Source of the DNA: an uncultured Desulfomonile sp.
Lineage (GTDB): Bacteria > Desulfobacterota > Desulfomonilia > Desulfomonilales > Desulfomonilaceae
Assembly: GCA_903920415.1 (NCBI GenBank)
Contig: CAIXMD010000315.1
Span: forward strand, 1-5,838
Direction of reading: 5' to 3'
DNA: 5,838 bases
This document shows positions 1 through 5,838 of the stretch, piece after piece (position 1 is the stretch's first letter; each line of letters starts with the position of its first letter). A model generated the notes under the pieces. That model had not been told where the DNA came from, did no database searches, and worked only from the letters and a program-made list of their open reading frames with translations. A program made the position numbers and the translations under genes.

Positions 1-1218
1 CTCATAACCTGATTTCCGGAGAGACTCGAAAAACTGAGCCGGTATCTTGCGTTGCAAGGTTTGATCGTATCCAATGGGACACCTGCCGTATAACAATGAA
101 AACAGTCCCAAGTGAGAACAGTTTGAACCGGAATAATGTCGTTGGAGACAAAGTCCTTGCCGAGACCATGCATCCAGGTCTCTCATGAGCTGGAGACCAA
201 CAGCGGAAGGACGAAAACTCTCAACAACAATCAATATAACATTGGGGAGGTTGGGGTTTTTGATGAAAGCGTCCGGATCCGCGGGCCCAGGACAAGCGGC
301 CTCGTGAACGTATTTCGTGGCCAATAACTCGTCCTTGGCTTCGAGCAGTTCCTCTGGACGCATGGGTGGTTTCCCGAGGCAAGAGTGTCTAATGTTTTCC
401 TCCTGCCACGTGGCGGGAAATGGGGTTTCTAGAGATCCCGCGTGCGCACGTCCAACTTGACTTTCCGGCTGATGAGTCGTGCGCCGCAGACATTCCCTCA
501 GTATAGTCGGGCTCGACAGAGAGTTAAGGGCTCGGTCCAGCAGGACCTTGTCGTTGAAAAGAACGAGGGATGGCGCTACTCCCAGTACGACAAGAACGAA
601 GGCTACCATGAGCGCCACTGCTGATTTGTCAGACCACAGCCAAGGCAGCAGACTCCCTAGCCTCACGGTTGTCCATTTCGCTAAAATGAAGCATGTCGGG
701 CCGGAAATGACAAAAAAGCTGAAAACCACGAATGGGTCCATACTGAGTCTATCTACCGCCCACCGCCGGATTTCTCTTTGGGGATGTTCGAGTATAGCCC
801 CTGTAGAGGGGAAATAATCCCATGCATGATAGCTGGAAAACCAAACAGAGATGAGGTCAGTGGCCATAAGAAAAAAAACGACTATCCAGAAGCAATTGAG
901 AATGATTACAGCCGTTCTCCTAAGTCCAAATCCCACCAAGGCTGCGCATAGCGGCAACAAAGGAGCGAACCACACCATGGACTTGGCTGCAAACAGCCAG
1001 ATCAGGAGGGCCTTGTCAGACAATGGTAGGCTGTGTAACCTATGGATCGTAATGATTTGGTATCGGTCCCACTCGAAAATCCACGCGAAAAGGAGGGAAG
1101 TTGAGATCAGCCATACGAAGGTTGTTGTTGAGAATTCCGCTAATGAGTTCTTGCCCGTAGAACACTTTTCGTTCAAGGTCTGCATTCCCAGATGGTCGGA
1201 AATCTTATCACCCGCCAT
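1..1218 (-). CDS. Membrane-anchored sulfatase/alkaline-phosphatase superfamily protein (LtaS/PbgA-like), 3' end beyond the window
   Basis: The frame is open from the ATG at 1218 to base 1 (406 codons, no stop), so only the N-terminal part is present. GGAGG at 1226-1230 lies 7 nt before this ATG. An in-frame ATG at 1308 would overlap the upstream gene and was rejected. Predicted membrane segments lie near residues 32-50, 71-97, 102-126, 162-182 and 199-222, followed by a polar linker at about 223-324. A catalytic-domain start follows: NVILIVVESFRPSAV at 326-340, then HYSGSNCSHLGLFSLLYG at 361-378. Five helices followed by a sulfatase fold is the LtaS architecture. Glu333 sits where LtaS has a metal ligand, and the second motif resembles the PbgA/YejM block containing GN(S/T)T, with Ser368 in the nucleophile position. 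Members transfer phosphoglycerol or phosphoethanolamine, hydrolyse sulfate esters, or, like PbgA, act as non-enzymatic regulators. The substrate cannot be told because the Asp-His metal site lies beyond the window. It is the third gene of the minus-strand operon. Confidence 0.85.
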   Translation of the reverse strand, partial: MAGDKISDHLGMQTLNEKCSTGKNSLAEFSTTTFVWLISTSLLFAWIFEWDRYQIITIHRLHSLPLSDKALLIWLFAAKSMVWFAPLLPLCAALVGFGLRRTAVIILNCFWIVVFFLMATDLISVWFSSYHAWDYFPSTGAILEHPQREIRRWAVDRLSMDPFVVFSFFVISGPTCFILAKWTTVRLGSLLPWLWSDKSAVALMVAFVLVVLGVAPSLVLFNDKVLLDRALNSLSSPTILRECLRRTTHQPESQVGRAHAGSLETPFPATWQEENIRHSCLGKPPMRPEELLEAKDELLATKYVHEAACPGPADPDAFIKNPNLPNVILIVVESFRPSAVGLQLMRDLDAWSRQGLCLQRHYSGSNCSHLGLFSLLYGRCPIGYDQTLQRKIPAQFFESLRKSGYE

Positions 1219-1225
1219 GAGGAGA

Positions 1226-1230
1226 CCTCC
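1226..1230 (-). promoter_or_regulatory. Ribosome binding site that fixes the LtaS/PbgA-like start
   Basis: The minus strand reads GGAGG here, 7 nt before the ATG at 1218. This is a full Shine-Dalgarno core at standard spacing. It decides the start in favour of 1218 over the in-frame ATG at 1308, which would lie inside the preceding glycosyltransferase gene. Confidence 0.75.
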
Positions 1231-1271
1231 GGGTAAAATGCACCGGTGGTTTATTCGAATGCAGCCAAATT

Positions 1272-2153
1272 TCAGACGAGAAGATGCCCATCGGCTAAAC
1301 GAACCCATTCCTCTACCATTGTACCTCTAGTATGTATGCCTATGGATTTTCTCACCCCTCGACCGAGATGCATAAAGATGACGTGTGCATCTTCATCGAA
1401 AGCCCGGTCTACACCAAATTCTCTCAACGGCGAACCCTGAGGAATTTGTGCGGCCAGGTCCGGTTCCCAAAGGGTATTGGGACATGCAAACACATCGTAC
1501 CCCGCCTCTCTCAGCCTCACCGTTACTCTGTCTCCCACGTCGAATCGTGGAAGGTCGGGAAAGTAGTCCAATCCAAGTTCTCTGAAAAGCTGAAAATCCA
1601 CCATGTATCCCAAGACATGGAGTACACCCTCCGACGTGCGGGTTTTATCCATACGTACACCGGCAGCCCTTACGTTCCCCTTGATTTTCGATCTTAAGTA
1701 AGACAACCACCCCGGTCTACAAGGCATGGTGTCCATATGGAGAGACATGAGATGGCTCGATTTCGGATCAATCAGCCTAACAGCTATTTCTAATCCTATC
1801 GCGTTGGCATAGCTGTCCCACGTAAGTTGATTGTCGGGATCGGGTTCGGCATGCGTGGTATCTCTGGCTTCATGTGGGAGAGGCTCGGTTCGATTAAGAA
1901 CGATGTTGACATCAGGCCATTCTACGAGCCAGCTAAGATTTTCTCTGGGAGAATTGTTGTCAATCACCCATAACTCGTGGGGTTCGGGGGTGAAATGTTG
2001 TACCCCACGGATACAAGTACGAACCAAATCCATACCCATTCCATTCTGCTGTCGGGAGACCACTGCCAATCGTGGGGCTTCGGTACCAAACGACACTTTT
2101 TGCATCACCTCGACTTCATAAGTGCGGCCGTCTATCACAAGATTCTTGTCCAC
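1272..2153 (-). CDS. GT2-like glycosyltransferase (GT-A fold), surface-glycan synthesis
   Basis: This 293-residue protein resembles family-2 glycosyltransferases, which move a sugar from a nucleotide-sugar donor to a growing glycan in the cytoplasm. The fold signs are a first strand PRLAVVSRQQNG at 27-38, ELWVIDNNSP at 60-69 (the 'vvvDNnS' nucleotide-binding strand), and SYANAIGLEIA at 114-124 where GT2 enzymes carry the conserved donor helix. LHMDTMPCRPGWL at 138-150 stands at the usual DxD site but reads Asp-Thr-Met. DVGDRVTVRLREAGYDV at 205-221 resembles the late acceptor-side helix, and HLGRG is near 262. An acidic stretch at about 91-110 seems to be an insertion. No membrane segment is visible, and the length is normal for a single-domain GT2. 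The start is GTG with GGAG 9 nt upstream. It lies 40 nt after wzt and 53 nt before the next gene. The class is fairly secure; the donor, acceptor and linkage cannot be told. The missing second Asp leaves open a different metal-binding mode or a non-catalytic role. Confidence 0.75.
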   Translation of the reverse strand: MDKNLVIDGRTYEVEVMQKVSFGTEAPRLAVVSRQQNGMGMDLVRTCIRGVQHFTPEPHELWVIDNNSPRENLSWLVEWPDVNIVLNRTEPLPHEARDTTHAEPDPDNQLTWDSYANAIGLEIAVRLIDPKSSHLMSLHMDTMPCRPGWLSYLRSKIKGNVRAAGVRMDKTRTSEGVLHVLGYMVDFQLFRELGLDYFPDLPRFDVGDRVTVRLREAGYDVFACPNTLWEPDLAAQIPQGSPLREFGVDRAFDEDAHVIFMHLGRGVRKSIGIHTRGTMVEEWVRLADGHLLV

Positions 2154-2162
2154 TTTTTCCGA

Positions 2163-2166
2163 CTCC
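2163..2166 (-). promoter_or_regulatory. Ribosome binding site for the GTG-started glycosyltransferase
   Basis: GGAG on the minus strand, 9 nt before the GTG at 2153. A nearer ATG on the same strand (about 2179) is in another frame. This site supports the GTG as the true start. Confidence 0.5.
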
Positions 2167-2193
2167 GTTTTGCTAACATCCTTCGATGGAAGA

Positions 2194-3507
2194 CTATTGA
2201 TACGCAGCTTGCCGCTGGCTGTTCGATGAGTGATTATGTATGTCCTCGCTCGAAGCGCTGGCGGGCTTATGGGGGATCATCTCCCACTGGCACCTCCCAG
2301 CGACTATTCCCTTTGATTGTTCAGAGCCCTTAACGAAAAAGGTAAGCAAGCCTGCTATACGCTCAAGGGTTTCAAAGGAAGCCCCATCTCGAGTAGCAAA
2401 ATGAATTTCATACATGCCATTACCCAAATTATTCTCAGGATACCAAGCCCTTAACAGAAAGCGGCCACAGGATCCCGGCACTGAGAGACCGTCCTCGAGC
2501 GAAATGTTCCACTTGCAAAGTACGCCATCGTCGTTGTGCATACCTACAGAAAACATGGGAAGCTGCAAGGGACGTCCAAGATGAAGATCCACCTCAATGC
2601 CAAATGGGCGACCTGAGGTTACCTCGTTAATAGTTTGTCCATCTTCAGTGTAGAGGCGTGCGCTGTAAATGTTTACTTCTTCAGTAGAGATTCTGCTCCG
2701 TGCACGGAGTTCCATCTGCTCGTTCTCCACACAGAACACCAGTTTTTCGTAAGCATTGATAGCTTCCAGAGAACTCCCCTCAGCTACAATCCGACCGTTA
2801 TCCATGAGAATACCGCGTCGCGCCATGAACTGCAGGGTGTCAAGACTGTGACTCACGAGTATTAGCGTCGCGCCTACTTGTTGTATCTGTTTCATTCGCT
2901 CCAGACTTTTGTTCTGAAATTTCAGATCTCCCACTGCGAATGTTTCGTCTACAAGAATGATGTCGCTTTCTACGTTCACAGCCACCCCGAAGCCTAGTCG
3001 AGCCAGCATACCGCTCGAATAGGTCCGAACAGGTCTATCGAACCACTCTCCCAGGTCCGTGAAATCTTCGATTTCGGGTAGTCTTGATTGAATGTCGCGA
3101 CGAGTCAGGCCCATTATAGCTCCAAGAAGGCGAACGTTTTCCCTGCCGGTTAATTCCTTATTCAACCCTGCGTTCAGCTCTATCATAGGGAAAACTCGGC
3201 CGTGGACCTCAACTCGACCTCTGGTTGGAGAGCATACGCCAGCCAAGATCTTGAGAAGAGTGCTTTTCCCGGCGCCGTTGCGTCCTACGATACCAACTGT
3301 TTCACCGCGTCTAATGACGGCATTCAGGTCTCGGAGTGCCCAGGATCTGTCGTTTTCAGAGATATGAGACAACTTCTCATTTCGCAGCCGTCCCCAAGTT
3401 TTTCGAAAAACAGCGAGTGAGGGCAGTCCGTATCGTTTCCATAGGCCGTCTATTTCTATGGCTGTATCGTCAGAACTTCGCGAGCTGGAACTAAGCTGTC
3501 GTATCAA
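2194..3507 (-). CDS. wzt: Polysaccharide ABC exporter ATPase, Wzt type with C-terminal glycan-binding domain
   Basis: This 437-residue cytoplasmic ATPase powers export of a lipid-linked polysaccharide across the inner membrane with a Wzm-type permease. Visible nucleotide-binding motifs are Walker A GRNGAGKST at 75-83, signature YSSGM at 163-167, Walker B DIILVDET at 182-189 with catalytic Glu188, AVGD at 191-194 and H-loop His220. The segment IELNAGLNKELTGREN at 109-124 replaces a classical Gln-containing Q-loop, as in other Wzt/TagH-group ATPases. Residues from about 275 to 412 form a beta-rich Wzt C-terminal-like domain, in which VNIYSARLYTEDG and SVGMHNDDGVLCKW are typical strands. In E. 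coli O8/O9a that domain binds the modified chain end. The N-terminus carries a Ser-rich lead of about 15 residues. The start is TTG: no in-frame ATG, GTG or TTG lies between it and the upstream stop, and its own Shine-Dalgarno is weak. No wzm is next to it. It is the first recognised gene of the minus-strand operon. Confidence 0.93.
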   Translation of the reverse strand: MIRQLSSSSRSSDDTAIEIDGLWKRYGLPSLAVFRKTWGRLRNEKLSHISENDRSWALRDLNAVIRRGETVGIVGRNGAGKSTLLKILAGVCSPTRGRVEVHGRVFPMIELNAGLNKELTGRENVRLLGAIMGLTRRDIQSRLPEIEDFTDLGEWFDRPVRTYSSGMLARLGFGVAVNVESDIILVDETFAVGDLKFQNKSLERMKQIQQVGATLILVSHSLDTLQFMARRGILMDNGRIVAEGSSLEAINAYEKLVFCVENEQMELRARSRISTEEVNIYSARLYTEDGQTINEVTSGRPFGIEVDLHLGRPLQLPMFSVGMHNDDGVLCKWNISLEDGLSVPGSCGRFLLRAWYPENNLGNGMYEIHFATRDGASFETLERIAGLLTFFVKGSEQSKGIVAGRCQWEMIPHKPASASSEDIHNHSSNSQRQAAYQ

Positions 3508-3527
3508 TTTGACAAACCTGGGACCAT
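3504..3527 (-). promoter_or_regulatory. Possible 7-codon leader coupled to the wzt start
   Basis: ATG at 3527 is preceded by GGAGG (3536-3540) at 8 nt spacing. It reads MVPGLSN and stops at TGA 3506-3504, overlapping the wzt TTG (3507-3505) as TTGA. Because wzt has a weak Shine-Dalgarno and a TTG start, ribosomes ending this frame could re-initiate on wzt. The same codons form the end of the longer doubtful frame. Translation of either is inferred. Confidence 0.35.
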
Positions 3528-3758
3528 TTGACAGGCCTCCTGGCCCGATCCAGCCGTGAACTGGTTCCTGAGCGTTGTCCGGCTGGAAAGTGGGAACGAT
3601 ATACTACGCTTCTTACACTGTGACATATGACATGCCTTGTGTATCATATCAGTCTTGATCTCAAGGGCGAACTCTGCCACAGGCAAGCGTGTCATCAACA
3701 AGGTTCCTATGCGCGAAGGCTTTTCTCCGTTACGCCTGGTAAACCAAAAAAAAATCAA
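3504..3758 (-). CDS. Doubtful small open frame overlapping the wzt start
   Basis: An 84-codon frame could start at TTG 3758, 5 nt after GGAGG at 3764-3768. A GTG at 3764 is also in frame but sits on the Shine-Dalgarno itself. The product is basic and has three Cys and no family signature I recognise, apart from a hydrophobic start (LIFFWF). Its TGA shares three of its bases with the wzt start codon region (TTGA, 3507-3504). The Shine-Dalgarno and the stop-start overlap favour expression. The composition and position inside a divergent promoter region favour chance. If real, it would be translationally coupled to wzt. Confidence 0.2.
   Translation of the reverse strand: MIFFWFTRRNGEKPSRIGTLLMTRLPVAEFALEIKTDMIHKACHMSQCKKRSISFPLSSRTTLRNQFTAGSGQEACQMVPGLSN
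3643..3651 (-). promoter_or_regulatory. Candidate extended -10 promoter for the wzt operon
   Basis: The minus strand reads TGATATGAT, a TGn-extended -10 with one mismatch to TATAAT. No good -35 hexamer is seen at 16-18 nt upstream, as extended -10 promoters allow. It would give an untranslated leader of about 130 nt before wzt, starting inside the doubtful small frame. It was assigned by motif only. Confidence 0.3.
3650..3659 (+). repeat. Direct repeat copy 1, CAGTCTTGAT
   Basis: This 10-mer recurs exactly at 3834-3843. GTATCA lies 3 nt to its left (3641-3646). It touches the candidate minus-strand -10. A regulator-binding site is possible, but a 10-base match within 440 nt can also arise by chance. 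Confidence 0.3.
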
Positions 3759-3833
3759 TAGCACCTCCAGGCTCCTAATACCATAACAGGGAAATCGGAT
3801 CTTACGACAATAATCTTCCTGTTCATCTGTGTC

Positions 3834-3843
3834 CAGTCTTGAT
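3834..3843 (+). repeat. Direct repeat copy 2, CAGTCTTGAT
   Basis: Exact copy of the 10-mer at 3650-3659. Here GTATCA lies 2 nt to its right (3846-3851), just before the candidate plus-strand -10. The shared parts appear in a different order, which weakens the case for one conserved operator. Confidence 0.3.
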
Positions 3844-3855
3844 ATGTATCAGATC

Positions 3856-3861
3856 TATAAC
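3856..3861 (+). promoter_or_regulatory. Candidate -10 element for the GT-C-like gene
   Basis: TATAAC on the plus strand, about 90 nt before the start at 3951. TTGATA at 3839-3844 resembles a -35 but lies only 11 nt away, so the pair does not make a standard sigma-70 promoter. Weak call. Confidence 0.2.
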
Positions 3862-3950
3862 ACATTTGGTGTGCTAAGCTCTCGAAATCCCGGAAGCATC
3901 ACCTGGATCAGGACAAACTTCTGAAACAAGAAATCTCCAACGCTTTTTTG

Positions 3951-5771
3951 ATGTGGCTCGTTGCAGTCGGGCTCGCTTCCTATTGTGGATTCTTGGTGCT
4001 CGTAACAGGCGATATAGGATTCGATGGCGACGATTGGTGGGTACTCAGTTGGCCATATTGGCACGACTTTCCAGGATCGTTGGTGAGCTACGCTCGTGCA
4101 TTTCTCAGACCGGTTGAAGGAATTTACTGGATCGTTTTGTTCGAAGTCTTCGGTTTCAACAGGGTTCCCTTCCATTTGTTTTCGTTGCTCCTTTTGGCAA
4201 CATCCTGCCTGCTCATGGGTGCGTGTCTTTCAAAGACTTTTCCCAGAAGCGCTGTTTTCGTTGCACTTTCCGTCATGTTCGCTTTTTTCCTCCCTGAATC
4301 CTCCTGTTTGACCTATTTGATATTTACGGACAATTCCAGGCTCAGTCTCCTATTTTTTTGGGCTTCGATTCTGGGGTTTCAGTTTTGGACGCAGAGGTCC
4401 CAATCGTGGATCGGCCTTATCCCGTCTGTTCTCCTTTATAACTTGTCGTTTTTGACCTATGAGGCGGCGAGTTTCCTGATATTCACAGTGCCACTTTTCG
4501 TTTGGCCCATTTATCGGCGACGCGAAAACCGTTGCGATAGAAAATTCTTCTTGCGACTCGGGACTGGAATAGTTACCGGTTTCGTCGGGGCTTTAGCTAC
4601 AAGGTTTCTCCTTCTGAACGGCGGGGTGGTGGAGCACAGCGGCATTTTACCATCGTTCGAGCTGGTGTGGTCCTATTTGGCCCTACTGCCCTTTTACCTT
4701 GTTGCACCGTTTACCAATATTCCTTCAGATCCTTGGGTTTGGCTTGTTGCCGTTTTCGTTGTTGTATGGGCAGCCGGAGTACTATTTTCTTGGGGTGTGC
4801 ATTCCCAAGGTGACAATGGAAATTTTGGTGCATCAGAATTTAGTGAACACAGTCCAACTTTGTACAAAGTCATTCTTGGAGCGGCAATTCTCATGCTAGG
4901 AATGCTGCCCTACCAAATAGCCGGATATGGTACCGGACCGCCAAAGTTAGTCGAAACGGTTGGCGCCAAATGGTTGATGAGTTGCGATTTAAGCCTCGCG
5001 TGGTTCAATTTCAATGAGGCCAGCCGGATATATTCTTCGACATCTGGCGGCCTGGCTATCCTGACTGCCGTTTTGGTGACTATTCCGAAGAACCAAGTCG
5101 CACGAAAGGTCGCCAAGATCGCCGCGGTGATTGCCATAGGATTCATGGCTTTGTTCCACGCAGGACTTAGTTCTGACTGGAAAGAAGCGGCTGTCTTGCG
5201 AAATAATCTTTTTAGGAGCTTTGTCGCTCAGGTCCCTGATGTGAAACCGAAGACCAACTTCGTTTTCCTGGATCTGGAGTCCTATCACGACCGTGCGGCA
5301 GTAATTAGGGGCTGGGCGGGGATCAGGTCGTTGATCCGCATGCTCTACGACGATCCCTCGCTGGGAGCATGGTACGTCTACCCATCTGATACAGGATGGC
5401 CAAACACCAGTCAGCAGCAAGCCATCGTCCTACCTACAGGCTTCCTCAGCAGGGGAATGAGCTTTGATCACCCAGCACCTCACGACACGCTTCTCCTGTT
5501 GAGACGAATGGGCTCGCAACTCCTGTTGGTTGACTCTATCACATCCCAAGACGCTTCGATTCCCACCGGGATCTCCTGGAGAGGAGTGAGTTCCCTCGTA
5601 TCAAACCCAGATAGAATTATGGCATGGTCGGACATTGTGGAGAGGCCTAGAAGGACATTCAGGAATGCCTGGACCTCAGGGTTGATATCTTCACTGGGGC
5701 TCGTACAGCTCACCCCGCCCTCTGGGTCAGTTTTCGACCGACGGTCTTTCGTCGAGAGTGAGGTTCAGTGA
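3951..5771 (+). CDS. GT-C-like polytopic membrane glycosyltransferase with C-terminal polar domain
   Basis: This protein of about 606 residues has about 11-12 predicted membrane segments in its first 405 residues. After helix 1 a loop carries GDIGFDGDDWW (Asp27-Asp28), then RP at 53-54, a helix with FGFNRVPFHLFSLLLLATSC, and later FLTYEAASFL with Glu171. GT-C enzymes (PMT, ArnT, TMTC-like) show the same order: acidic residues in the first outside loop, 'RP', 'fG.n...fHl.nlllh' and 'skE'. They move a sugar from a polyprenyl-phosphate donor on the periplasmic face. Residues from about 406 form a polar, mixed domain with no further helices and no family I recognise. The start is uncertain: TTG 3948 and ATG 3951 are adjacent, neither has a clear Shine-Dalgarno, and the frame is open upstream to 3861 with no ATG or GTG. 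A CTG at 3921 preceded by AGGA would add a short charged lead. It is divergent from the wzt operon, so probably the same pathway but separately transcribed. The substrate is unknown. Confidence 0.7.
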   Translation: MWLVAVGLASYCGFLVLVTGDIGFDGDDWWVLSWPYWHDFPGSLVSYARAFLRPVEGIYWIVLFEVFGFNRVPFHLFSLLLLATSCLLMGACLSKTFPRSAVFVALSVMFAFFLPESSCLTYLIFTDNSRLSLLFFWASILGFQFWTQRSQSWIGLIPSVLLYNLSFLTYEAASFLIFTVPLFVWPIYRRRENRCDRKFFLRLGTGIVTGFVGALATRFLLLNGGVVEHSGILPSFELVWSYLALLPFYLVAPFTNIPSDPWVWLVAVFVVVWAAGVLFSWGVHSQGDNGNFGASEFSEHSPTLYKVILGAAILMLGMLPYQIAGYGTGPPKLVETVGAKWLMSCDLSLAWFNFNEASRIYSSTSGGLAILTAVLVTIPKNQVARKVAKIAAVIAIGFMALFHAGLSSDWKEAAVLRNNLFRSFVAQVPDVKPKTNFVFLDLESYHDRAAVIRGWAGIRSLIRMLYDDPSLGAWYVYPSDTGWPNTSQQQAIVLPTGFLSRGMSFDHPAPHDTLLLLRRMGSQLLLVDSITSQDASIPTGISWRGVSSLVSNPDRIMAWSDIVERPRRTFRNAWTSGLISSLGLVQLTPPSGSVFDRRSFVESEVQ

Positions 5772-5838
5772 TCCTGTGATCCGTTGTTCTTTTTTGATAG
5801 GGGCTGCAGCAAAGCAAATGACTCGTTGGACCATACGA

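Larger units (their letters stand above)
3508..3947. other. Divergent intergenic region between wzt and the GT-C-like gene
   Basis: About 440 nt separate the two divergent genes. I see no RNA gene, no recognisable insertion-sequence end and no convincing protein gene, only the doubtful minus-strand frame at its wzt side. It must hold promoters for both directions unless they are fused to more distant signals. Candidate -10 elements and a repeated 10-mer are listed separately. An A9 run lies near 3746-3754, with no GC-rich stem beside it that would make it a terminator. Confidence 0.6.

Noticed and set aside
1231..1243. 8-bp palindrome CACCGGTG between the glycosyltransferase and the LtaS/PbgA-like gene
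   Set aside because: It is too short and has no loop or T-run, so it does not form a terminator; a chance match in a 53-nt spacer is adequate.
1272..1308. Earlier ATG (1308) for the LtaS/PbgA-like gene
   Set aside because: It would overlap the end of the glycosyltransferase gene and has no comparable Shine-Dalgarno, while the ATG at 1218 follows GGAGG at 7 nt.
136..1330. Plus-strand open frames across the left fifth of the window
   Set aside because: They lie opposite an uninterrupted minus-strand frame with membrane helices and a recognisable catalytic motif, and their own translations are low-complexity or basic with no family resemblance.
3855..4175. Minus-strand 106-codon frame over the spacer and the start of the GT-C-like gene
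   Set aside because: It is mostly antisense to the first membrane segments of the plus-strand gene and has no recognisable domain.
4989..5420. Minus-strand 143-codon frame inside the GT-C-like gene
   Set aside because: It is antisense to a continuous 607-codon frame that has coherent hydrophobic segments; its Cys/Arg-rich translation looks like a shadow.
5772..5838. Terminator or start of a further gene after the GT-C-like gene
   Set aside because: There is a T6 run near 5790 but no GC-rich stem before it. A frame with ATG at 5819 reaches the edge but has only 7 codons and no well-placed Shine-Dalgarno.
1..5838. CRISPR arrays, tRNA/rRNA genes, insertion sequences
   Set aside because: No regularly spaced repeats, no cloverleaf or rRNA-like stretches and no transposase motifs or terminal inverted repeats were seen on either strand.

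Overview
The window is a piece of a bacterial surface-glycan locus. One gene set is transcribed leftward (minus strand) and a single large membrane-protein gene is transcribed rightward. The organism cannot be named from the sequence. A Wzt-type exporter ATPase with a C-terminal carbohydrate-binding domain, next to glycosyltransferase-like proteins, suggests a bacterium, probably diderm, that makes an ABC-exported polysaccharide (O-antigen or capsule). Base composition looks close to 50% G+C by eye.

Minus strand, in transcription order: (1) a 437-residue Wzt-like ATPase (3507 to 2194, TTG start); (2) after 40 nt, a 293-residue GT2-like glycosyltransferase (2153 to 1272, GTG start); (3) after 53 nt, a gene that starts at 1218 and is still open at base 1. 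I read this third frame codon by codon: 406 codons with no stop. It encodes five predicted membrane segments, a polar linker, and the beginning of an LtaS/PbgA-like (sulfatase/alkaline-phosphatase superfamily) catalytic domain. It is easily missed because its stop lies outside the window and several plus-strand open frames lie across it; those are shadows. The three genes look like one operon.

The 440-nt divergent spacer (3508-3947) separates this operon from the plus-strand gene. It holds weak promoter candidates for both directions, a short direct repeat beside each candidate, and a small doubtful minus-strand frame whose stop overlaps the wzt start codon (TTGA). A GGAGG-preceded 7-codon reading of the end of that frame could couple translation into wzt.

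Plus strand: 3951-5771 encodes a protein of about 606 residues with about 11-12 predicted membrane segments. Its Asp-Asp first loop, Arg-Pro and Glu positions resemble GT-C (PMT/ArnT-like) glycosyltransferases, and a polar domain of about 200 residues follows. The last 67 bases hold no supportable feature.

Working model (inference): the GT2-like enzyme builds or decorates the glycan. The membrane LtaS/PbgA-like enzyme may add or remove a phosphate- or sulfate-based substituent. The Wzt C-terminal domain would recognise the finished chain for export. The GT-C-like protein would act on the periplasmic side with a lipid-linked sugar. No Wzm permease is in the window.
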